Notes under the pieces: model-generated
Database searches by the model: none
Told to the model about the DNA's origin: nothing
Seen by the model: only the letters and a program-made list of their open reading frames with translations
Shown here: in pieces, positions 44,343 through 51,936 of the stretch
Layout of the letters: every line of letters starts with the position of its first letter
Position numbering within the stretch: position 1 is the first letter of the stretch
NCBI RefSeq assembly: GCF_002532075.1
Contig: NZ_LYXE01000059.1
Coordinates: forward strand, 25,235 to 89,234
Direction of reading: 5' to 3'
Length of the DNA: 64,000 nt
Origin: Candidatus Chloroploca asiatica
Lineage (GTDB): Bacteria > Chloroflexota > Chloroflexia > Chloroflexales > Chloroflexaceae
Translations under genes and position numbers: made by a program

Positions 44343-44951
44343 ATGTTTACAGGTATTGTCGAAGAGATAGGACGGGTAATCCAGATTGTCGGTGATCAAG
44401 AACGCGATAACATGCTAACGATTGCGAGCCGCGTCGCTCGCGAGGGAGCGCGTCTCGGTGACAGCATTGCCATCAATGGGACGTGTCTCACGGTGACGGA
44501 TCTCGCGACGGATCAGTTTCGTGTGGGGCTAAGCCCTGAAACGCTGCGGCGTACCAATCTCGGACAACTGCAGGTCGGCGACCCAGTCAATCTCGAACGC
44601 TCGCTGACCTTTGGCGGACGGATGGGAGGGCATTATGTCCAGGGCCATGTGGATGGCATCGGCGTAATCGTTGGGGTTGTCCCCGAGGGTGATGCAAAGC
44701 GCATCCGCATTCAACCACCAAGCCAATTAATGCCCTATATCGTTGAGAAGGGCTATATCGCGGTTGATGGGGTAAGCTTGACAGTGGCGGATCTGGACGA
44801 GACAACGTTTACCATCGCGATGATCGCCTACACCCAACAGGCCGTCATCATGGGGCAGCAGACCGAGGAGGCCATCGTCAATCTGGAGGTCGATATCATT
44901 GCGAAGTATGTCGAGCGCCTGACCCAGGCGTACCGTGGCGAGGCATCCTAG
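44343..44951 (+). CDS. ribE: Riboflavin synthase (alpha chain)
   Basis: Dismutates two 6,7-dimethyl-8-ribityllumazine molecules to riboflavin. 202 residues with the two-fold internal repeat of lumazine-binding domains: MFTGIVEEIGRV and then HYVQGHVDGIGVI. The catalytic-type NGTCLTV and DGVSLTV are both present. GGAGG lies about 8 nt before the ATG. There is no FMN riboswitch-like leader and no other rib gene nearby, so it is an isolated copy of the pathway. Its stop codon lies in the loop of a hairpin formed by its own last codons. Because F420 and riboflavin share a precursor, the nearby F420 cluster is suggestive only. Confidence 0.95.
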   Translation: MFTGIVEEIGRVIQIVGDQERDNMLTIASRVAREGARLGDSIAINGTCLTVTDLATDQFRVGLSPETLRRTNLGQLQVGDPVNLERSLTFGGRMGGHYVQGHVDGIGVIVGVVPEGDAKRIRIQPPSQLMPYIVEKGYIAVDGVSLTVADLDETTFTIAMIAYTQQAVIMGQQTEEAIVNLEVDIIAKYVERLTQAYRGEAS

Positions 44952-44963
44952 TGCCTCGCCACG
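44934..44963. terminator. 12-bp perfect hairpin containing the ribE stop codon in its loop
   Basis: CGTGGCGAGGCA/TGCCTCGCCACG with loop TCCTAG, which includes the TAG stop. It probably serves as a terminator for ribE and, in the reverse sense, for the convergent adenosyltransferase gene. Confidence 0.6.
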
Positions 44964-45052
44964 TGCTGTACCTGCGGTAGCGTTGCGTTCCCGTTCGTCG
45001 GAGGTGATGCGCATCTACTTGGGCGAGCCCACTCATACGATCGGCCCGTCAG

Positions 45053-45613
45053 CTATGACGAAGCGGTGCGAGGACTTGCCCAGGGCACATCAGGCTTGGC
45101 AGCGCGGGCATTCGCAGCGCGAGCGGCAACAAAGAAGAAATCCGAGAGCCGATTGAGATAGATCAGGATCTGTGGATTAACATCTTCATCTTCGTGCTGA
45201 ATAAGACTCACGACCCAGCGTTCTGCACGGCGACAGATGGTACGAGCGAGATGAACATGGGCGGCTGCGGAGGTACCACCGGGCAGAATAAACTGGCGCA
45301 GCGGCGCAAGTTCGGCTTCCAACTGATCAATTGACGCCTCAAGAAACGCAATCTCGGCCTCAGAGACACGCGGAACAAGGGCATGTTCACCAGGAGTAGC
45401 AAGATCGGCACCCACAACAAAGAGTTGATTTTGAACTTCAGACAGCAACGCATCTAACCCGGCATCCAGCCCCGAGGCACGGGCAACACCAACCGCCGCA
45501 TTGCACTCATCGGTCGTACCATAGGCATGGACACGCAGGTCGTCTTTTGGCACGCGCTGACCACCAAAGAGGCCTGTTTCGCCGCTATCGCCAGTTCGTG
45601 TGTAGATTTTCAT
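45053..45613 (-). CDS. Cob(I)alamin adenosyltransferase, PduO type
   Basis: Transfers adenosyl from ATP to cob(I)alamin to make coenzyme B12. About 186 residues. Family marks: KIYTRTGDSGETGLFGG at the N terminus (ATP loop), an R/E pair in TICRRAERWV, and the C-terminal LNRLSDFFFVAAR, which is typical of the PduO group. The ATG at 45613 begins the domain; an in-frame start 20 codons upstream would run through a hairpin and has no family similarity. The leader contains a 15-bp hairpin. No cobalamin-riboswitch-like leader or other B12 gene was seen. Confidence 0.93.
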   Translation of the reverse strand: MKIYTRTGDSGETGLFGGQRVPKDDLRVHAYGTTDECNAAVGVARASGLDAGLDALLSEVQNQLFVVGADLATPGEHALVPRVSEAEIAFLEASIDQLEAELAPLRQFILPGGTSAAAHVHLARTICRRAERWVVSLIQHEDEDVNPQILIYLNRLSDFFFVAARAANARAAKPDVPWASPRTASS

Positions 45614-45632
45614 GTTTTTCTTTTCATCACTG

Positions 45633-45665
45633 AAACACAAAGCCAGCGTTGCTGGCTTTGTGTTT
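45633..45665 (-). promoter_or_regulatory. 15-bp perfect hairpin in the leader of the adenosyltransferase gene
   Basis: AAACACAAAGCCAGC/GCTGGCTTTGTGTTT with a 3-nt loop, 20 nt upstream of the ATG. It has the same CCAGC/GCTGG apex as several terminators but sits at a 5' end, between divergent genes. It could act as an attenuator or mRNA-stability element. Confidence 0.5.
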
Positions 45666-45689
45666 TGTAGCATAGATATCCTCTAGAGT

Positions 45690-45701
45690 CATTGTACAAT
45701 G
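45690..45701. promoter_or_regulatory. Perfect 12-bp palindrome CATTGTACAATG in the divergent adenosyltransferase/purF region
   Basis: The palindrome presents a TACAAT -10-like box on both strands. It could be a symmetric promoter pair or an operator. It resembles the ATTGTACC dyad at 60616-60639. Confidence 0.4.
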
Positions 45702-45765
45702 AGGCCCATGCTTTGACAAGACAGCGATTTCCAAACCTCAGAGCTCTCCGATGGTTGGCAAGCTA

Positions 45766-45774
45766 TGCTATACT
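45766..45774 (+). promoter_or_regulatory. Extended -10 promoter (TGCTATACT) for purF
   Basis: TG-C-TATACT predicts a start near 45781 and a leader of about 136 nt to the chosen purF start. Confidence 0.6.
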
Positions 45775-45780
45775 GCCTGT

Positions 45781-45916
45781 AGGATCAGTTGTACCTGTTT
45801 CACAGGCGAACCGCTTCGGCAACTTGCGAATCTATTCGTGCGAGCGGGTTGGACAGATGACCCGCCGATGACGCGGAATGGTCTGTCGTTCCGCACCGAT
45901 GGGTGCTATCTTGTAC
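45781..45916 (+). promoter_or_regulatory. Structured 5' leader of purF
   Basis: Several stems can form: CCTGT/ACAGG; CGAAT/ATTCG; a GCGGAA/TTCCGC stem (45873-45894); and GCACC/GGTGC next to the start. The strand GGTCTGTC inside the GCGGAA stem-loop can instead pair with the upstream GACAGA-T-GACC, so two folds exclude each other. No known riboswitch class was recognised. Confidence 0.4.
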
Positions 45917-47326
45917 ATGCTTCAGGATCACGATGATAAGCCCGCTCATGAGTGCGGGGTTTTTGGCATTGTTGCCACCGACGCTGATGTCGCACGCCTA
46001 ACCTTTTTTGGGCTCTATGCGCTGCAACATCGCGGGCAAGAGAGTGCCGGAATCGCGGTGGCAAATGGGCGTACGATCCGTTCGCACAAAGCGATGGGTC
46101 TGGTTTCCCAGGTTTTCAATGAAGAGAATTTGCGCCCACTGGCCGGTCATCTGGCGATTGGACATACGCGCTATTCAACAACCGGGTCGTCACGCCTCGA
46201 AAATGCCCAACCATTTGTGGTCGAGAGTGTGCTCGGTCCCCTTGCAGTGGGGCATAATGGCAATCTGACCAATGCGGCAACCTTGCGCCAAGAGTTGCTG
46301 ACGCGTGGCGTTGGGCTCACCGGGTCGAGTGATTCTGAGGTGATTACGCAGATGCTCGCCGGTGGCGAAGGACGTACCTGGGAAGAGAAATTTAAAGTCT
46401 TTATGGTACGCGCCCAGGGTGCCTACTGTCTGACGGTCTTGACCCGCGATGCGCTCTTTGCTGTCCGTGATCCGCTTGGTCTGCACCCGATATGCCTTGG
46501 TCGTCTCGGTGAGCGAGGGTGGGTGGTTGCCTCAGAGAGTTGTGCGCTGGGCACGATCGGTGCATCGTTTGAACGGGAGATCGAGCCGGGCGAGATCCTG
46601 ATGATCACCACGGAAGGACCGCGCACAATCGCGCATATGCCGGCGCATAAACCCGCCGAGTGCCTCTTTGAGTATATCTATTTTGCCCGCCCTGATAGTC
46701 TGTTGCACGGCAAAGCGCTGCACGCGGTTCGCGTCGCGCAAGGGCGTGAGTTGGCTCGTGAGGCTCCCGCCGAGGCTGATGTCGTGATCCCAGTCCCCGA
46801 TAGTGCCACCCCAGCGGCGATTGGCTATGCTCAGGCGTCGGGCTTGCCCTATTCCGAAGGGCTCATTAAGAATCGCTATATCGGGCGGACATTTATTCAA
46901 CCTGATGACCAGTTACGCCAGGTGGGCATTGCCCTGAAATTCAATGCCCTGACCGATAATCTGGCTGGCAAGCGCGTGGTCATGATTGACGATAGCATTG
47001 TGCGGGGCAATACCAGTGGGCCGATAGTCCGGCTCTTGCGTGAGGCAGGGGCCAGCGAGGTTCATGTGCGGGTTTCGTCACCTCCCATCCGCCATCCCTG
47101 CTTTCTTGGGGTCGATATGGCAACCTATCCCGAATTGATTGCCCATCGCCTGACCATTCCCCAGATTTGCGAGCATCTTGGGGCCGATAGCCTCGCCTAT
47201 CTGAGCCTCGAAGGGCTAATCAAAGCCAGTCGTCACGGGGATGATACTTTCTGCCGTGGCTGTTTCACTGGCAAATATCCCGTTGATATTGAACTGGTCA
47301 ATAAAGAAATTTTTGAGTTGCGCTAG
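45917..47326 (+). CDS. purF: Amidophosphoribosyltransferase
   Basis: First step of purine synthesis: PRPP plus glutamine gives phosphoribosylamine. About 469 residues. The N-terminal nucleophile is the Cys in HECGVFGI (position 13), exposed after a short propeptide is removed. The Ntn amidotransferase domain includes ALQHRGQESAGIA and TRYSTTG. The PRPP-binding motif is VVMIDDSIVRGNT. Cysteines in RHPCFLG and FCRGCFTG match the 4Fe-4S ligands of the Bacillus-type enzyme. Three in-frame ATGs exist (45878, 45899, 45917). The last gives the usual short propeptide, though no strong ribosome site is seen for any. Confidence 0.95.
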   Translation: MLQDHDDKPAHECGVFGIVATDADVARLTFFGLYALQHRGQESAGIAVANGRTIRSHKAMGLVSQVFNEENLRPLAGHLAIGHTRYSTTGSSRLENAQPFVVESVLGPLAVGHNGNLTNAATLRQELLTRGVGLTGSSDSEVITQMLAGGEGRTWEEKFKVFMVRAQGAYCLTVLTRDALFAVRDPLGLHPICLGRLGERGWVVASESCALGTIGASFEREIEPGEILMITTEGPRTIAHMPAHKPAECLFEYIYFARPDSLLHGKALHAVRVAQGRELAREAPAEADVVIPVPDSATPAAIGYAQASGLPYSEGLIKNRYIGRTFIQPDDQLRQVGIALKFNALTDNLAGKRVVMIDDSIVRGNTSGPIVRLLREAGASEVHVRVSSPPIRHPCFLGVDMATYPELIAHRLTIPQICEHLGADSLAYLSLEGLIKASRHGDDTFCRGCFTGKYPVDIELVNKEIFELR

Positions 47327-47353
47327 CAACATGAGGTGGAGCGACGACCTCGG

Positions 47354-48667
47354 ATGCAGATACACGAACTTCATATAACGATCGAGGGCATTGCTCAAGG
47401 TGGGGATGGGGTGGGGCGGAGTGACGGGATGGTTGTCTTTGCGCGTGGCGGTCTGCCCGGTGAAGAAGTCCGTGTCCGTCTGACTGAACGCAAAAGTAGT
47501 TATGCCCGTGGCGAAGTCGTTGAGGTGATCACCGCTTCACCTGATCGCGTGCAACCCGTGTTAGACACTAGTAATCACGCGCCATGGCAGCATATTGCCT
47601 ATGATGCGCAGGTGCGCTTCAAAGAGACGATTCTGCGCGAGCAACTGGCCAAACTGGCCGGCGTGGATCGTGCCCCGCTTAGTCCGATGCTTGTTGCCCC
47701 CCATCCCTGGGGCTACCGCAATGCGGCAACCCTCCACTGCGATGGAAGCGATTGTGGCTATTATGCCAGTGGCAGTCGTACGGTGATCGATTTGCCGCAT
47801 GACCCGCTGTTGCTGCCTGCGCTCAATGAGGCTCTCGCTGGATTGCGCAAGGTTGTCGGTGAAGCAGACGCGGTAATCGGTTCGCGGCTACGCCTGGTGC
47901 GTGAGGTCAGTCTGCGGGCAAGTGTGGCTTTTGGGTATAGCCTGGGTACCCTGCATCCCGCGCCAGGGGCCGACCCTGCCGCCCTGCAACGCCTGGCCCA
48001 CGCCTGGTTCGATGAGGTAGCATCGCTCGCCGGCGTGTGCCTCGATGACGCCGAGTTTCACCGAACCCACAAGGCCATCGTGGGGGTGGCGTCGTTGCAC
48101 GATCACCTGGACGAGATTGTCTTTTCGCTAAGCCCAACCAGTTTTTTTCAGGTGAATCTGCCCCAGGCCGAGCAAATGTTGGCACTGGTCAAACAAGCCC
48201 TCGAGCCAGCGCCGGGGCAACATCTGCTTGATCTCTACAGTGGGGTTGGCACCTTTGCTTTGCCGCTGGCTGCGGCAGGGGCAAAAGTGACAGCAATTGA
48301 AGATCACTGGGATGCCGTGACTGATGGTGAACGCTCAGCTGCGCTCAATGGCATTGGTGGCGTGAATTTTCTGCGGGCTTCGGTGGAACGAGCCCTCGTG
48401 CGGATGGAGGAACGGTTCGATGGCGTTGTGCTCGATCCGCCGCGCCGCGGGTGCCACCCGAGTGTGCTTACCGAACTGATCCGCCTGGCTCCTCCACGCA
48501 TTGTCTATATCTCGTGCCACCCAGGGATTCTTGGGCGCGATCTGATGCCTCTGCTCCGCGCCGGGTATCAGATCCAACTGCTGCAACCGATTGATCTCTT
48601 TCCGCAAACGCCTCATATCGAAACGCTGGTCGTATTGCAACAGGCCGCGCTGCCCGATCCGCAATAA
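47354..48667 (+). CDS. TRAM-domain class I SAM RNA methyltransferase (RlmD/TrmA family) without Fe-S cysteines
   Basis: About 437 residues. The N-terminal TRAM domain has IEGIAQGGDGVGR...GLPGEEVRVRL. The C-terminal Rossmann domain has LLDLYSGVGTFALPLA (SAM), VVLDPPRRGCHP, and the catalytic Cys in YISCHPGILGRDL. It should form 5-methyluridine in rRNA or tRNA. The Fe-S cluster region normally reads C...CGGCxxQH; here it reads TSNHAPWQHIAYDAQ, so the first three cluster cysteines are missing. The start is uncertain: ATG at 47354, or GTG at 47336. It begins within 30 nt of the purF stop and is probably co-transcribed. It ends at a 29-bp hairpin. Confidence 0.85.
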   Translation: MQIHELHITIEGIAQGGDGVGRSDGMVVFARGGLPGEEVRVRLTERKSSYARGEVVEVITASPDRVQPVLDTSNHAPWQHIAYDAQVRFKETILREQLAKLAGVDRAPLSPMLVAPHPWGYRNAATLHCDGSDCGYYASGSRTVIDLPHDPLLLPALNEALAGLRKVVGEADAVIGSRLRLVREVSLRASVAFGYSLGTLHPAPGADPAALQRLAHAWFDEVASLAGVCLDDAEFHRTHKAIVGVASLHDHLDEIVFSLSPTSFFQVNLPQAEQMLALVKQALEPAPGQHLLDLYSGVGTFALPLAAAGAKVTAIEDHWDAVTDGERSAALNGIGGVNFLRASVERALVRMEERFDGVVLDPPRRGCHPSVLTELIRLAPPRIVYISCHPGILGRDLMPLLRAGYQIQLLQPIDLFPQTPHIETLVVLQQAALPDPQ

Positions 48668-48679
48668 GCCAGCAAAACA

Positions 48680-48740
48680 TGACGCTTGTGCCCACGAAAA
48701 CGGCCAGTGAGACTGGCCGTTTTCGTGGGCACAAGCGTCA
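48680..48740. terminator. 29-bp perfect hairpin between convergent genes
   Basis: Arms 48680-48708 and 48712-48740 are exact complements with a GAG loop. The apex CGGCCAGT/ACTGGCCG and the preceding ACGAAAA are shared with the hairpin at 6924-6982. There is no U-tract. It lies between the methyltransferase and LamG genes. Confidence 0.75.
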
Positions 48741-48743
48741 GCC

Positions 48744-49745
48744 CTAAATCATGGGCAAAAAGAGTTGCCATGCCCGCGTTGGTGGGGCAAAGGGGGTCTC
48801 ACTCGCCCAGTGACGGCTCGGGTCGTTCTGGTTCGGGTTGAGTATGCCGGGGCTGGCGTTGCCCAACGCATCGGTGATCGTGCGCCCTTCCCCTTCATCA
48901 AAGCGATAGAGCGCAATGCTGTGCTGATCGGCACGATGGGGGCCATCTGGTCGCTGGAATGAACTGGTGTAACGCACAATGCTCGCGAGGTGAATGTCGT
49001 CAAGGTAGCCAGCAAAACCCAGGCTCCCAGGATAGTCGTGTTTTTCGGCGGCGAAGACGAGGTAGGGATCACTGAGCGGCCAGTCGGTTGTGCGTCCGAG
49101 GGGGTAGGCCAGGTCGCCCGCAGGCCCGTTGGTCGTAGCATCGAGTTGCCCATCAACAAAGATGCGCATCTGACCTGTCATGCTCCGTGTGACCGCAATA
49201 TGATGCCACTGATTTGTCGTGACAACGGTTTCACCGACGAGTAAGTGATCATTGTTGCCGGTATTGACGCCAAAAACAATGCGCCCAGCACACAGGGCGA
49301 TGCCATAGTCAGGAATATCGTCACCAAAGACATCACGGTCAATGATGATGTTGCCATAGTACCATCCCTGCCCCGTACAATCGCCGGCGCTATTTTCAGC
49401 GGCTTCGGCTTTCATCCAGAATTCAATTGTAAAATCGCCACCGATATTCACAGGGCTTGAACTAGTGAGACGACCCTGGGCGTCAAGTGGCCCAAGAGGG
49501 ATCTTGACGCGATCACGGTCATCGGTATTCGTGCCAAAAAAACGCAGGGCAAAACCGCGCTCAGCGGCAGGTGCAGGTGCGGGGGCAGTGGTAGGCACCG
49601 GGTCAAGGGTAGGCGCAGTGGCCGCCGTCATAGCCGCCGTCGGTGCGGTGGCCGTCGTCGGTGCGGTGGCACCACAGGTATTGAGCAGCAGCAAGACCAG
49701 GGGCAGATAGCCCATGAGTCTTGTCAGGTAGCGCAATGATGGCAT
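48744..49745 (-). CDS. Exported LamG-domain (concanavalin A-like) protein
   Basis: About 333 residues. The hydrophobic N terminus (YLPLVLLLLNTC) could be a signal peptide, perhaps a lipoprotein signal, although NTC is not a good lipobox. A Thr/Ala/Pro linker precedes one LamG/ConA-like domain (about 65-310): FTIEFWMKAEA, QWHHIAVTRS..GQMRIFVDGQ, FAGYLDDIHLASIVRYTSSF and ALYRFDEGEG. It ends in LFLPMI. The ATG at 49745 has AGGAAG 6 nt upstream. It starts 10 nt after the giant LamG gene and is evidently in its operon. It probably binds carbohydrate, though no residue proves it. Confidence 0.82.
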   Translation of the reverse strand: MPSLRYLTRLMGYLPLVLLLLNTCGATAPTTATAPTAAMTAATAPTLDPVPTTAPAPAPAAERGFALRFFGTNTDDRDRVKIPLGPLDAQGRLTSSSPVNIGGDFTIEFWMKAEAAENSAGDCTGQGWYYGNIIIDRDVFGDDIPDYGIALCAGRIVFGVNTGNNDHLLVGETVVTTNQWHHIAVTRSMTGQMRIFVDGQLDATTNGPAGDLAYPLGRTTDWPLSDPYLVFAAEKHDYPGSLGFAGYLDDIHLASIVRYTSSFQRPDGPHRADQHSIALYRFDEGEGRTITDALGNASPGILNPNQNDPSRHWASETPFAPPTRAWQLFLPMI

Positions 49746-49755
49746 GTTCAACTTC

Positions 49756-51936
49756 CTAATTGAACGGAACGGTCGAAGCCACCCAGGTTGGGTCGTCATT
49801 CTCAGCGTTCGCTGTGGCCCCGAGGGTCAGGGTATAGGGACTCTGCGCATCAGCCACCGTCTGACCAGCGCCTTCATTGAAATTAAAGAGCGCGAGCGTA
49901 TTGGCGTCGGGCGCAAAAGGTGCTGTCGGGACACCAAAGTTGGCTGCATAGCGCACATTGTTCGAGAAGCGCAATTCGTCGAGTTGCGCGTTCACAAAGC
50001 CATAGGGCAACAACCCACCAACACGCAAGCGAGGCCCGGCGGTGATCGTCCCGACCGTCGTCGCCGTGCCGCCCGTACCATTGACAAAGATCTGCGCAAC
50101 CCCCGCATTGTACGTCGCCGCCACGTGGCTCCAGGTTCCGGCGGTCAACGCCACCGGGTGCGTCAACCCCTGCCATTGCCCGGCAGCGGTGTAGATCCAC
50201 CAGGTAATCCGTCCACCGTCCAGTTCAAGCGACCAGCCGCTTGCATCGTCGGTCGTCGCTAGGATCACGCCATTCTGCCCGGCTGTGTTCGGGCGCAGCC
50301 AGAACTCGACGGTCTGCGTGCCATTCAACCCGGCAATGGCAATACCGCGCAAGTCATCGTTGGCCCCGTCAAACGCCAGTGCAAAGTTGGTGCCAGGCAC
50401 CGGCGTGCTGGTCGGTATCGGTGTATTCGTTGGAAGTGGTGTGTTGGTGGGCGTCGGTGACGGGCCAGGCGTCGAGGTCGACGCAGGCGTCGCGGTGTTG
50501 GTTGGCGTTGGCACCGCACCACTGCCCTCGGTCGGGGCCGACGAGGCAACCCAGGTCGGGTCGTCATTCGCCGCATTTGCCGAAGCCCCCAGCGTCAGCA
50601 CATACCCATTGCCACTGCGATCCGTGGTCGTTTGACCGTTGGCCTCGTCAAAACTGAAGAGCGCAAGGGTGTTGGCGTCGGGCAGAAACGCGGCGGTCGG
50701 CACGGTAAAGTTGGTCGCATAGCGCACACTGTTCGAGAAGCGCAATTCATCGATTTGCGCATTCACAAAGCCATACGGAGCCAAACCGCCAACCCGCACC
50801 CGAGGTCCGGCAGTGATCGTCCCGACCGTCGTCGCCGTGCCACCCGTACCATTGACAAAGAGCTGCGCGACCCCCGCATTGTACGTCGCCGCCACGTGGC
50901 TCCAGGTTCCGGCCGGTAGCGCCACCGGGTGCGTCAACCCCTGCCATTGCCCGGCAGCGGTATAGATCCACCAGGTGATCCGCCCGCCGTCCAGTTCGAG
51001 CGACCAGCCACTTGCATCGTTGGTCGTCGCCAGGATCACGCCATTCTGCCCGGCTGTATTCGGGCGCAGCCAGAACTCAACCGTCTGCGTCCCATTCAAG
51101 CCGGCAATCGCGTCACCCCGTAGGTCATCGTTGACCCCATCAAACGCCAGTGCAAAGTTGCTTCCCGGTACCGGCGTATTGGTTGGGATGGGCGTATTGG
51201 TTGGAATGGGCGTATTGGTTGGTGTCGGTGACGGGCCAGGCGTCGAGGTCGGCGCAGGCGTAGCAGTGTTGGTCGGCGTTGGCACCGCACCACTGCCCTC
51301 GGTCGGAGCCGACGAGGCAACCCAGGTCGGGTCATCATTCGCCGCATTGGTCGAAGCCCCCAGCGTCAGCACATACCCATTGCCACTGCGATCCGTGGTC
51401 GTTTGACCATTGGCTTCATCAAAACTGAAGAGCGCAAGGGTGTTAGCGTCGGGCATAAACGCGGCAGCTGGCACGGTGAAGTTGGCCGCGTAGCGCACAT
51501 TGTTTGAGAAGCGCACCTCGTCGATTTGCGCATTCACAAAGCCGTACGGGGTCAACCCACCAACCCGCACCCGAGGCCCAGCAGTGATCGTCCCGACCGT
51601 CGTCGCCGTGCCGCCCGTACCATTGACGAAGATCTGCGCGACCCCCGCATTGTACGTTGCCGCCACGTGGCTCCAGGTTCCGGCCGGTAGCGCCACCGGG
51701 TGTGTTACTCCCTGCCATTGCCCGGCAGCGGTGTAGATCCACCAGGTGATCCGCCCGCTCTCCAACTCCAGCGACCAGCCGCTTGCATCGTTGGTCGTCG
51801 CAAGAATAACCCCATTCTGCCCGGCCACATTCGGGCGGAGCCAGAACTCGACCGTCTGCGTGCCATTCAAGCCGGCAATCGCGTCACCCCGCAGGTCATC
51901 GTTGACCCCATCAAACGCCAGTGCAAAGTTACTTCC
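49756..51936 (-). repeat. Three tandem copies of a 771-bp LamG-plus-linker unit
   Basis: The same anchor words recur exactly 771 bp apart (for example CATTCTGCC at 50271, 51042 and 51813, and GCACCGCACC at 50511 and 51282). DNA identity between copies is very high, including at silent sites, with the rightmost and middle copies closest. This points to recent duplication or ongoing gene conversion. Confidence 0.9.

Noticed and set aside
45614..45765. Cobalamin riboswitch ahead of the adenosyltransferase gene
   Set aside because: No B12-box-like core or the expected length of conserved structure; only a simple hairpin and a palindrome are present.
45878..45916. Upstream in-frame ATGs of purF as the true start
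   Set aside because: They would give a propeptide much longer than usual before the catalytic Cys and would lie within stems of the leader.
49465..49710. Val/Gly/Ala-rich plus-strand frame
   Set aside because: Antisense of the Thr/Ala/Pro linker of the LamG protein.
51160..51225. Short 18-bp tandem repeats in the giant LamG gene as a regulatory or CRISPR signal
   Set aside because: They encode the Pro-Thr-Asn-Thr-Pro-Ile linker in frame.
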